7,185 nucleotides of DNA from Flavobacteriales bacterium. Lineage in GTDB: Bacteria > Bacteroidota > Bacteroidia > Flavobacteriales_D > Sanyastnellaceae. This document shows positions 1-6,453 of the stretch, piece by piece. The notes below the pieces were generated by a model. It was not told the origin of the DNA, ran no database searches, and saw nothing but the letters and a program-made list of their open reading frames with translations. The stretch is taken from assembly GCA_028825055.1 (NCBI GenBank), contig JAPKAW010000090.1, positions 1-7,185 on the forward strand. The letters run 5' to 3'. A program made the position numbers and the translations under genes. How positions within the stretch are numbered: the first letter of the stretch is position 1; every line of letters starts with the position of its first letter.

Positions 1-487
1 GCTTGGCCTTCACCAATGCCGACACATCATCGCCCCCGTTATACACTGTAGCTCCCGTGCTCGCATCAAAAATGTAGGTAAACCCATTCTCTGATCCGAC
101 GGCGTTAATCGCTTCCTGCACGCGTTCAATCATCGGAAGTAAAAGCGTCTGCTCCAACGTGGCCAGTTCATTTTGAACCGTTGCCTGAAACTCTTGAAGG
201 CCTGTATCCAAAGCTTGCAGTTCTCGTTCCTTTTGTTGACGAATTGCCGCTGGCCACGTTTCCCCTTTTTCTTGGTATTCACCGAATTTCAATTGGAGGT
301 CCTGCTGCATGCGCATCATTTCCGCCTCGTATTCGGCTGCTTGGCTCTGAATTGTGGCTTGTGCCGCATCACGTTCAGGCATACCCATCAAAATGTCTTG
401 TGCGCTTACGTGTCCAAATTTCTGTGCTGAAGCGGTGCTCAGTAGTCCTAAGATCAAGACAACTGTCGTTATGATTTGCTTTGTCAT
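1..487 (-). CDS. OmpH/Skp-family periplasmic chaperone, C-terminus cut by the left window edge
   Basis: This protein belongs to the OmpH/Skp family, which holds unfolded outer-membrane proteins soluble in the periplasm and passes them to the BAM complex. The start ATG is at 487-485, and 162 codons are visible before the left edge. Residues 1-22 are a Sec signal peptide with Lys3, a hydrophobic core and probable cleavage after TASAQ. The mature start KFGHVSAQDIL corresponds to the usual KFGYVDSxxIL opening of the family. Residues 38-115 are rich in Gln, Glu and Ala and should form the long helical hairpin arm. The segment GFTYIFDAS (135-143) is the typical C-terminal core strand, so only about 10-20 residues are likely missing. 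It is the second of two tandem paralogues downstream of bamA and differs clearly in sequence from its neighbour. A short A-rich leader without a strong Shine-Dalgarno sequence precedes the start. The family call is firm; its client proteins are unknown. Confidence 0.9.
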   Translation of the reverse strand, partial: MTKQIITTVVLILGLLSTASAQKFGHVSAQDILMGMPERDAAQATIQSQAAEYEAEMMRMQQDLQLKFGEYQEKGETWPAAIRQQKERELQALDTGLQEFQATVQNELATLEQTLLLPMIERVQEAINAVGSENGFTYIFDASTGATVYNGGDDVSALVKAK

Positions 488-493
488 GGTTTT

Positions 494-520
494 TCTTTTT
501 ATATGATTCTTTTTTATGAT
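494..520 (-). repeat. Imperfect 14/13-base tandem repeat in the leader of the second OmpH gene
   Basis: Two abutting copies are seen on the plus strand: TCTTTTTATATGAT (494-507) and TCTTTTTTATGAT (508-520). Read on the coding strand they are A-rich (ATCATATAAAAAGA and ATCATAAAAAAGA). They fill most of the 37-base gap between the two OmpH genes, ending 7 bases before the downstream ATG. A-rich leaders are common at Bacteroidota translation starts, so the repeat may be a duplicated initiation region, but chance in a low-complexity stretch is also possible. Confidence 0.5.
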
Positions 521-526
521 CGTAAT

Positions 527-1216
527 TCAATCCTTACTCCGGCTATTTACCGTGTTACCTCCTGGTCTGAGGCCTCCTGCTCCGCCACGGATCGCTCCTC
601 CAACACTTTCTCGCCCCTTGTCCATCGCATCCTTTGCTTTGTCTTGAATACTCTTTCCAGCTTCCTTCTCGTCCTCTTCACCTTCCATCGTCTCACCAGG
701 GACATAGCCTAAGGCCTTGATTAAGCGGTCAGAAATATCGTATTTCGGATTCGAGTAGAGCATGTTGCTCTGATTGCTTTTGTCAAAAATAACCATGTAA
801 CCGCTTCCGCTTGCAATGTCTTTTAACTCCTCGAAAACTAAATCTTGAACCGGTTGAATGAGCTCTTGACGTCTTTGAAACAACTCTCCCTCCACTCCAA
901 ATTTCTCACGTTGGAGAGCCCTTGCTTCTTGTCGTTTCGTTGTAATCTCACCTTCTCTTTTGGCCCGCATCTCAGCAGTTAGAAGAATTCGCTCTGCCCG
1001 ATAAGCCAGCTCCATTCTTTCCACTGACTGCAGTTTTGTCTCAACTTCAACTTGCCAATCAATGGCCATTTGATTCAGCTCTTTTTGCGCATCCGAATAC
1101 TCCGGCATGTGCAGAAGGACATAATCTGAATCGATGTAAGCAAACTTTTGAGCTTCGGCAATCGAAGCCAATCCAAGCATGCACGTCATCAAAATAAAGA
1201 AGGGGGTCGTTTTCAT
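527..1216 (-). CDS. OmpH/Skp-family periplasmic chaperone with an unusual C-terminal tail
   Basis: This is an OmpH/Skp-like chaperone for outer-membrane protein transit, encoded directly downstream of bamA. With the start at 1216 it has 229 residues. Residues 1-23 (MKTTPFFILM... AEAQ) form a clean Sec signal peptide and the mature protein begins KFAYIDSDYVLLHMPEY, a characteristic family opening. The middle (about 45-125) is a charged Lys/Glu/Gln-rich helical arm. The C-terminal core contains GYMVIFDKS and ends with SDRLIKALGYVPG, where most family members stop. About 55 further residues follow: an acidic stretch (EGEEDEKE), a Lys/Asp-rich stretch, then a Gly-rich end with GGAIRGGAGGLRPGG. 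I chose ATG 1216 because it gives a standard signal peptide and has AAGGA eight bases upstream. The alternative ATG at 1237 would overlap the bamA stop as TGATG and add seven residues (MPTRNKI); it cannot be excluded. Family call is firm. Confidence 0.92.
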   Translation of the reverse strand: MKTTPFFILMTCMLGLASIAEAQKFAYIDSDYVLLHMPEYSDAQKELNQMAIDWQVEVETKLQSVERMELAYRAERILLTAEMRAKREGEITTKRQEARALQREKFGVEGELFQRRQELIQPVQDLVFEELKDIASGSGYMVIFDKSNQSNMLYSNPKYDISDRLIKALGYVPGETMEGEEDEKEAGKSIQDKAKDAMDKGRESVGGAIRGGAGGLRPGGNTVNSRSKD

Positions 1217-1236
1217 GATTTTATTCCTTGTGGGCA

Positions 1237-3792
1237 TCAAAGTTCACCCAAATTCGTGCCAATACTGAAATGAAATTGTCCGCGGGACATATTCGGTTCA
1301 CCAGAGACATCGTCCAAGCGCCAACCGTAATCCAAGCCAAGAAGACCAAACATTGGTAAAAATATTCGCATCCCAACTCCCGCTGAGCGGTAGACTTCGA
1401 ACGGATTAAAATCGCGAGCATCAGCCCAAGTCTTTCCGGCATCCAAGAAGCCCATCACGTATATCGTAGCACTCGGATTGGTAGAGAGTGGGTAGCGCAG
1501 TTCAGCACCATACTTCACGATGACCGGCGCGCCTGTATCCTGATTCGGGTTGGTAAGCGACAAATCATCAAAACCCCGCAAATTGACGATTTCACGTCCG
1601 TCCAATACATAACCACTCAAATAAACCCCTCCGAGGTAGAATCGTTCAAATGGCGATAGCCCTACAGCACGGTTGTATTGACCAATCAAGCCGATGCCCA
1701 TGTGTGTGCGCAAAACCAATGAACGCGGGTTTTCCCCAGCCGATTGAGTCAACGGAGTATACCATTCAGCCTTGAGCTTCCATTTGTGGTACTCGACCCA
1801 CCGAAAACGGTCTTCATCCGAGAGGTCCTCGTAATCCGCATCTTCCATGCCACTAAATGCAGAATACGGTGGAGTGGCCTTCACAGAGAGGGTCACATTT
1901 GAACCCCACACGGGGAAAATTGGATCCGATACCGAGTTCCGGCTGATAGTGTAGTTCAGGGCTAGGTTATTGGCCTTTCCATTTTTAAAACTGAAGAAGA
2001 CCCCGTAATCATTGAGCACAAAGTGCTGGTAGCTCAAAGCGACATTCATTGCAAACCAATCATCTGGTTTTTTCAGTCGCTGACCCAAGCCAACTTGGAG
2101 GCCCATGATTTCAAGTGATTGCCGCAACTCGTTCGGCTCTCCTTCTATCATTTTGGGCTGGCCATTGGTCTGAATCGAACGCCAGGCTGAAAAGCTCAAT
2201 GCGTTTGGCTTTTTACCACCCAACCAAGGTTCAACAAAGGATAAATTATAGCTCTGGAAATACAATCCATTGGATTGAGCACGAATGGATACCCGCTGGC
2301 CATCTCCCGTAGGAATCGGTTTCCAAGCTCCTTTCTTGAACATGTTGCGCGCACTAAAGTTGGTGAAACTCAACCCCAACGTTCCAACGACACGATTGCC
2401 ACCCCAACCCCCGCTCAACTCAATCTGGTCTGAGGGTTTTTCTTCTACCGCATACTCAATGTCCACGGTTCCGTCTTCCGGATGCTGAATCGGATTGATT
2501 CCGAAAGCCTCTTGATTGAAATAGTTTAGCTGAGCCAGCTCCCTTTGCGTTCGGATGATATCTGTTCGGCTAAACAGATCTCCCGGACGCGTCCGAATCT
2601 CCCGATAGATTACATGGTCATTCGTTTTTGTGTTGCCCTTGACTATGATCTTTCCAATACGGAATTGCTTGCCCTCCATCATCCGAACTTCAATGTCAAT
2701 CGTATCGTTCTCAATACGGGTTTCAATTGGAACCGCTTGAAACGTTAAGTAGCCATCATCCTGGTACAACGAACTCAGATCCATCCCCTTGGGGTCCATA
2801 TAAACCCGGGTTTCCAGTCGTTCCAGGTTGTAAACTTCGCCATCTAGAATACCTAGAATCGAGTCCAGCTGTGTAGAACGGTATTTGGAATTTCCAGTAA
2901 ACTCAATACTTCCAAAATGGAATTGATTGCCCTCGTTCACATTCATCCGAATACCAACGTTGCCATCCGCCAATCGATATATGGTGTCATTCAATATCCG
3001 CGCGTTTCGATATCCTTCTTTGTTGTAAAGAGCGATCAATTGGGTCCGCGCATCCTCTAAGTTGACTTCAACAAATTTACTCGACTTAAAAACCCGATAC
3101 CATTCTTGCTGTTTGAGATCCTTCATCGACCGAAGGAGTCGCTTCATTTCGATTTTTTCGGTTCCAATAAGTGCAATTTCTCCTACTTTAATCTTCGAAC
3201 CTTTCGCCACTGCAATGTCCAATCGCGCTCCATTTTCAAACGTGGAATCATGAGTTTGAACAATGTCAATTTGAGCGTCCCAATACCCCTTGTCATGGTA
3301 GTGCTCTCTGAGTCTTTTCCGTGCGGTTGCGACAACATTCTCATTGACAACGCGTCCTGTTAGCAACTCAACTTTGCCTTTGAGAGTCTCTTGTTCAGAT
3401 CGGCTCACACCAGCGAATGCATAACGCGTAAGTCGCGGCAACTCCTTTACCTGAATCACCAAATAAACCTCACTTCCTCTCACCTCTGCTAGTTCAATCG
3501 CGATATCATCGAAAAGCTGCTGAACCCAAAGGTTTCGAATCGCCTTTGAAATTTCTTCCCCTGGCAACGTGATTTCCTGTCCAATTTGAAGGGCGCTGAA
3601 TAATTTAACAGCCTGCGCATCTGTATATTCCGCTCCGATTACAGTAAGACCCGCGATGGTATAAGTACCACCCCATTCTACCCCTGAAATTTCTTGAGCA
3701 TACGTTTTGGACGTTACTCCGCCCATCAACAGTCCTAACCAAAGGAGCAAAGCACATCCCAATACGTTCCAATCTTTTCTCATCATCCTCAT
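1237..3792 (-). CDS. bamA: Outer membrane protein assembly factor BamA
   Basis: BamA is the Omp85-family core of the BAM complex and folds beta-barrel proteins into the outer membrane. The 851-residue product has the usual size for Bacteroidota. Residues 1-33 are a signal peptide ending TYAQ. Five POTRA domains follow at roughly 45-115, 120-197, 200-288, 291-375 and 378-455; repeated signs are openings such as FGSIEFTGN and IGKIIVKGNTKT and internal Tyr/Gly-rich ends such as YHDKGYWDAQ, YNKEGYRNA and YQDDGYLTF. The beta-barrel occupies about 456-851 and carries the loop-6 motif LRGF (738-741), equivalent to VRGF, then GFLDAG (781-786) and GMRIFLPMFGLLGLDYG (807-823), all typical of the family. 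The protein ends HFSIGTNLGEL, without the terminal aromatic residue of the classical beta-signal. The start ATG (3792-3790) overlaps the uppS stop by ATGA; in-frame ATGs at 3786 and 3783 are alternatives. Two OmpH genes follow. Confidence 0.97.
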   Translation of the reverse strand: MRMMRKDWNVLGCALLLWLGLLMGGVTSKTYAQEISGVEWGGTYTIAGLTVIGAEYTDAQAVKLFSALQIGQEITLPGEEISKAIRNLWVQQLFDDIAIELAEVRGSEVYLVIQVKELPRLTRYAFAGVSRSEQETLKGKVELLTGRVVNENVVATARKRLREHYHDKGYWDAQIDIVQTHDSTFENGARLDIAVAKGSKIKVGEIALIGTEKIEMKRLLRSMKDLKQQEWYRVFKSSKFVEVNLEDARTQLIALYNKEGYRNARILNDTIYRLADGNVGIRMNVNEGNQFHFGSIEFTGNSKYRSTQLDSILGILDGEVYNLERLETRVYMDPKGMDLSSLYQDDGYLTFQAVPIETRIENDTIDIEVRMMEGKQFRIGKIIVKGNTKTNDHVIYREIRTRPGDLFSRTDIIRTQRELAQLNYFNQEAFGINPIQHPEDGTVDIEYAVEEKPSDQIELSGGWGGNRVVGTLGLSFTNFSARNMFKKGAWKPIPTGDGQRVSIRAQSNGLYFQSYNLSFVEPWLGGKKPNALSFSAWRSIQTNGQPKMIEGEPNELRQSLEIMGLQVGLGQRLKKPDDWFAMNVALSYQHFVLNDYGVFFSFKNGKANNLALNYTISRNSVSDPIFPVWGSNVTLSVKATPPYSAFSGMEDADYEDLSDEDRFRWVEYHKWKLKAEWYTPLTQSAGENPRSLVLRTHMGIGLIGQYNRAVGLSPFERFYLGGVYLSGYVLDGREIVNLRGFDDLSLTNPNQDTGAPVIVKYGAELRYPLSTNPSATIYVMGFLDAGKTWADARDFNPFEVYRSAGVGMRIFLPMFGLLGLDYGWRLDDVSGEPNMSRGQFHFSIGTNLGEL

Positions 3793-4556
3793 TTCGACAT
3801 CGTGTGAGTGGTATCCAACAGCCTTCCAAAACGTCGGTTTCGCTTTTGATAGTCACGTACCGCATCATAAAAATTATCTTGTCCAAAGTCAGGCCACAAA
3901 ACGGACGTGAAATGAAATTCTGCATAAGCGAGTTGCCACAGCAAGAAATTCGAAATGCGTCGTTCTCCGCTCGTCCGGATCATCAGTTCAGGATCAGGAA
4001 TTCCAGACGTAGCAAGATGCTGCTCAATGTGGGAAGCCTCCAGCTCGTCAGGATTGACGCCTGATTTCATCAGCTGCTTGGTAGCTTCAACAAGTTCCCA
4101 TTTCGAACTATAGCTCAATGCAAGAACCAAATCCAAAGCGTCCAAATTCTTCGTGCTCTGAATCGATTTGTTGATCTGATCTTGGCATGCTTTCGGGAGG
4201 GTAGTCAAATCTCCAATGGCCCGCAATCGCACCCCTTTGGATTCCAGGTCTTCTACTTCCTTTATCAATGTGCTCACTAACAAATCCATCAATGCATCGA
4301 CTTCCTCTTTAGGACGGCTCCAATTCTCTGTACTGAATGCATAAAGCGTTAAATATCGAACACCCGTTAGCAAGGCGGCTTCCACAGACGACCGAACAGA
4401 GTTGATTCCATTGATGTGGCCAAAAACACGTTCTTCTCCGCGTTCCTTTGCCCAGCGTCCGTTGCCATCCATGATGATCGCAACATGCTTGGGAATGCGT
4501 TTGGAATCCAAGTCAATAGATTCGCAAAAAACTCGATGTTCAGCGGAGGTACTCAT
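3789..4556 (-). CDS. uppS: Isoprenyl transferase (undecaprenyl diphosphate synthase, UppS)
   Basis: This cytoplasmic cis-prenyltransferase condenses isopentenyl diphosphate onto farnesyl diphosphate, by family knowledge giving C55 undecaprenyl diphosphate, the lipid carrier for peptidoglycan and surface glycans. The 255-residue length matches E. coli UppS. Visible motifs are MDGNGRWA (29-36, with the catalytic Asp30), GHxxG (46-50) with Arg55, YAFSTENWSRP (72-82), LALSYSSKWE (145-154), RTSGERRISNFLLWQ (194-208) and WPDF (221-224). Glu213 lies where the Mg-binding Glu of the family is expected. Small departures from the proteobacterial consensus (RTSGE for RTGGE, SYSSKWE for NYGGR) resemble Bacteroidota members. 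The ATG (4556-4554) overlaps the stop of the DUF6089 gene by ATGA, and its own stop overlaps the bamA start the same way, so the three genes are probably translationally coupled. Chain length of the product cannot be read from sequence. Confidence 0.96.
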   Translation of the reverse strand: MSTSAEHRVFCESIDLDSKRIPKHVAIIMDGNGRWAKERGEERVFGHINGINSVRSSVEAALLTGVRYLTLYAFSTENWSRPKEEVDALMDLLVSTLIKEVEDLESKGVRLRAIGDLTTLPKACQDQINKSIQSTKNLDALDLVLALSYSSKWELVEATKQLMKSGVNPDELEASHIEQHLATSGIPDPELMIRTSGERRISNFLLWQLAYAEFHFTSVLWPDFGQDNFYDAVRDYQKRNRRFGRLLDTTHTMSK

Positions 4557-5452
4557 GATGGTCGAACCCAGCAGGTCGTGGGTTTTTTACTGATTCGAAA
4601 ACTGATAGAGGCCGAAAGAAATCCATAAGCATCGGAACGTCCAGGATCACCCCGTTGCATTCCTGCTTGGTTTGAATTGCCTCCCAACTGCAGTAAGCTT
4701 TGATCTGCCAAATCCATCGACACATCTCCTTTTTCTTGTTGCAACACCAAAGCATCCGCATAGCTTCCGCTCACATCATCTAAAAAGTCCGTCCATGTTT
4801 TACGCACAGCCCAATCGAAACATATGGCCATAAAGGGGCCAATGTTCGCTTTGAAACCAAAGCCAAAAGGCACTGAAAACCCTGCAGTTGAATAGGGGTC
4901 CAAACCACGGGACTCGCCCCAAGTAGTTCCTTGACCTTCTGTACCGAGAGGCTGCAATGGTGTCCAAGAATCGTTAAAGAGGGCTTCAGGCATGTGACTG
5001 TACACAGCAATACCCGTGAACAAGAATGCCGTAAAGCGGTCTCCAGGATTCCCCATCCGATGCTCCAGGTAATTCACTTCAATGAGCGCGCTGACCTCAC
5101 TAATTTCATTCCTGAAGTGCAAGTTTCTATTCTGTTGCCAGGGATTGGAACTATCAGAATCCCATGCTTCAACGTGACCACGAAAAAAATTCGCTCGCAT
5201 TGAAATCCGTCCAGTAAAGTTGTGCCTGTAATAACAACCTATCCCTGCATTCAAACGACCCCCGAGATGTTTTCCTGGATTCAAGTCTCCCAAGTAGTAA
5301 CCTGTACCCAATGAAAGCCCCAGTTCTTTGGATTGGTCAAACCTGCGCTGTGAGCAGGCTTCTGGTAAAGAGGACCACAAAAACACCACGCAACAAAGCA
5401 AGGACAACACTTGGTCAATATTTGACCGCTTGGTAAGGGGCAGCATCCGCAT
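4553..5452 (-). CDS. DUF6089 family protein, predicted secreted outer-membrane beta-barrel-like protein
   Basis: The function is unknown. The 299-residue product resembles the DUF6089 family, which in Bacteroidota typically sits between NAD kinase and uppS, as here. Residues 1-35 hold Lys8/Arg9, a hydrophobic core (VLSLLCCVVFLW) and a probable cleavage after EACSQ, so export by Sec is likely. The family opening ELGLSLGTGYYLGDLNP is at 43-59. Alternating polar and hydrophobic stretches with many Tyr, Phe and Gly residues (for example RLNAGIGCYYRHNF, 66-79; FSVPFGFGFKANIGPFMAI, 192-210) suggest a small outer-membrane barrel. Near the C-terminus the family-like RGDPGRSDAYGFLSASISFR (267-286) is followed by a Cys-containing tail, KKPTTCWVRPS. 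The sequence LPEAC resembles a lipobox only poorly. The ATGA overlap with uppS and the bamA gene beyond hint at an envelope role, which is inference. The start ATG 5452 is preceded by an ATG-poor A/T-rich leader; ATG 5446 is an alternative. Confidence 0.85.
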   Translation of the reverse strand: MRMLPLTKRSNIDQVLSLLCCVVFLWSSLPEACSQRRFDQSKELGLSLGTGYYLGDLNPGKHLGGRLNAGIGCYYRHNFTGRISMRANFFRGHVEAWDSDSSNPWQQNRNLHFRNEISEVSALIEVNYLEHRMGNPGDRFTAFLFTGIAVYSHMPEALFNDSWTPLQPLGTEGQGTTWGESRGLDPYSTAGFSVPFGFGFKANIGPFMAICFDWAVRKTWTDFLDDVSGSYADALVLQQEKGDVSMDLADQSLLQLGGNSNQAGMQRGDPGRSDAYGFLSASISFRISKKPTTCWVRPS

Positions 5453-5485
5453 GGGTTAAAGCTATAAAAGCCTCATTGTAACGCA

Positions 5486-5493
5486 CGAAAATA
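5486..5493 (-). promoter_or_regulatory. Weak candidate -7 promoter element upstream of the DUF6089-uppS-bamA cluster
   Basis: The coding strand reads TATTTTCG, one base from the Bacteroidota -7 consensus TAnnTTTG, 33 bases upstream of the DUF6089 start and downstream of a likely terminator. No convincing TTTG -33 box is seen at the expected distance, so this is a guess supported mainly by position in the 107-base gap. Confidence 0.22.
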
Positions 5494-5518
5494 CGCGGAA
5501 TTGCGTAAATGAATTGTG

Positions 5519-5539
5519 AAAAACAGCTAACAATAGCCG
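5519..5539 (-). terminator. Probable weak rho-independent terminator after nadK
   Basis: On the minus strand, 20 bases past the nadK stop, CGGCTA and TAGCTG form a six-pair stem (one G-U pair) around the loop TTGT, followed immediately by five T residues. This is the layout of an intrinsic terminator, but the stem is short and only moderately stable, so read-through into the DUF6089 gene is likely. It marks the longest gene-free gap inside the window (107 bases). Confidence 0.45.
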
Positions 5540-5559
5540 GTCACTTTCCCACGTTGGTG

Positions 5560-6438
5560 TCAGCGGTCTCTCGGGTCAATGCCCCAATGCATTTTTGCCC
5601 GGATCGTTCCAAAAAATTCTTGGTGCTCCAGATTGATCAAAACGAAATGAAATGGCGCTGGATTTATTCGCACTTTTTTACCCCCATCGAGGATAAACAT
5701 GCGGGAGTCCAAGCTCAAAAGAAATTGATTTTCTCTCCCCTCTGCCACCAATTGAATCTCACCCTCTGTAGGAACAATTAAAGGGCGGTTGTTCAAGTTG
5801 TGAGGGGCTACCGGATTGATACACAACACATTTGAACCCGGAGTTACCATTGGGCCTCCTGCGCTTAAAGAGTAGGCTGTGGAGCCTGTTGGGGTAGCGA
5901 CAATCAGCCCGTCGGCCCAGTAGCTGTTGACATAAACATCATCGCGATGGACCTCAACAGTCATCATGCTCGAAGTGTCCCGTTTCATGATAGCAACTTC
6001 GTTTAAAGCATAGGGAAATGACCCTAGCTCCATGCCTTCCACCTCCACGTGCAGCATGGCTCTTTTTTCATACCAAACACGTCCGGCTGCCAATGCATCC
6101 ATTGCTAAGTCTATCTCCTCAATGCCCACATTGGACAAAAACCCGAGTCGACCCGTGTTGACGGCTAAAACAGGGATTTCACTTCCTCGAACCCATGTAG
6201 CAGCCTCTAAGACTGTGCCGTCCCCCCCGATCGCGACCAGAAAATCACAGCCTTGAAGTTCATGATGCTCCTCAAAACTTTGGAGTTTATCTGAAACCTT
6301 CATCCGATCGTCCAGCATGCGCATGAAGGCGGCCTCCACTAAAGGGTTGGGGTCGAGCTCTTCAATGCGGCGCAAGATGTGCTTGACTGCGTCGTCGAAT
6401 TCCGTTGCGAATGCCTTGCCAAATATTGCGATTCTCAT
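5560..6438 (-). CDS. nadK: NAD kinase (NAD+ to NADP+)
   Basis: This cytoplasmic enzyme phosphorylates NAD+ at the 2' hydroxyl of the adenosine ribose, using ATP or polyphosphate, and is the only general route to NADP. At 292 residues it has the usual bacterial length. The N-terminal Rossmann-like part carries GGDGT (71-75, with the conserved Asp73) and NTGRLGFL (94-101). The C-terminal all-beta NAD-binding part carries LNEVAI (145-150), DGLIVATPTGSTAY (176-189), AGGP (193-196) and NPVAPHNLNNRPLIVP, all expected residues being present. The opening MRIAIFG is typical of Bacteroidota members. The start at 6438 is 15 bases after the stop of the CBS gene, so the two are very likely cotranscribed. 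No clear Shine-Dalgarno sequence is seen. A hairpin with a T run lies just downstream, which may separate this pair from the envelope cluster. Confidence 0.97.
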   Translation of the reverse strand: MRIAIFGKAFATEFDDAVKHILRRIEELDPNPLVEAAFMRMLDDRMKVSDKLQSFEEHHELQGCDFLVAIGGDGTVLEAATWVRGSEIPVLAVNTGRLGFLSNVGIEEIDLAMDALAAGRVWYEKRAMLHVEVEGMELGSFPYALNEVAIMKRDTSSMMTVEVHRDDVYVNSYWADGLIVATPTGSTAYSLSAGGPMVTPGSNVLCINPVAPHNLNNRPLIVPTEGEIQLVAEGRENQFLLSLDSRMFILDGGKKVRINPAPFHFVLINLEHQEFFGTIRAKMHWGIDPRDR

Positions 6439-6453
6439 AGCATCAATTAGGTC

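Noticed and set aside
173..474. Plus-strand open frames of 85 and 97 codons
   Set aside because: They lie antisense to the OmpH coding region, which has a clear signal peptide and family motifs; their translations have no recognisable family features.
1217..1240. Longer starts for the first OmpH gene at ATG 1237 (TGATG overlap with bamA) or TTG 1240
   Set aside because: They add a polar stretch ahead of an already complete signal peptide, and ATG 1216 has AAGGA at a suitable distance. ATG 1237 remains a reasonable alternative.
3605..3925. Minus-strand 106-codon frame across the uppS/bamA junction
   Set aside because: It is a shifted reading of the ends of two well supported genes and shows no domain signs.
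4099..4122. UppS motif changes (SYSSKWE in place of NYGGR; RTSGE in place of RTGGE) as signs of altered function
   Set aside because: The catalytic Asp and other key residues are present and such forms fit Bacteroidota UppS proteins, so loss or change of function is not supported.
5344..5360. Lipoprotein signal (lipobox) in the DUF6089 protein at LPEAC
   Set aside because: Positions before the Cys (Pro, Glu, Ala) do not fit the usual [LVI][AST][GAS]C pattern; a standard signal peptidase I site just after it is a better reading.
5509..5781. Plus-strand 90-codon frame entering the nadK-DUF6089 gap
   Set aside because: Most of it is antisense to conserved nadK sequence and the product shows no family motif; the gap is better explained by a terminator and leader.
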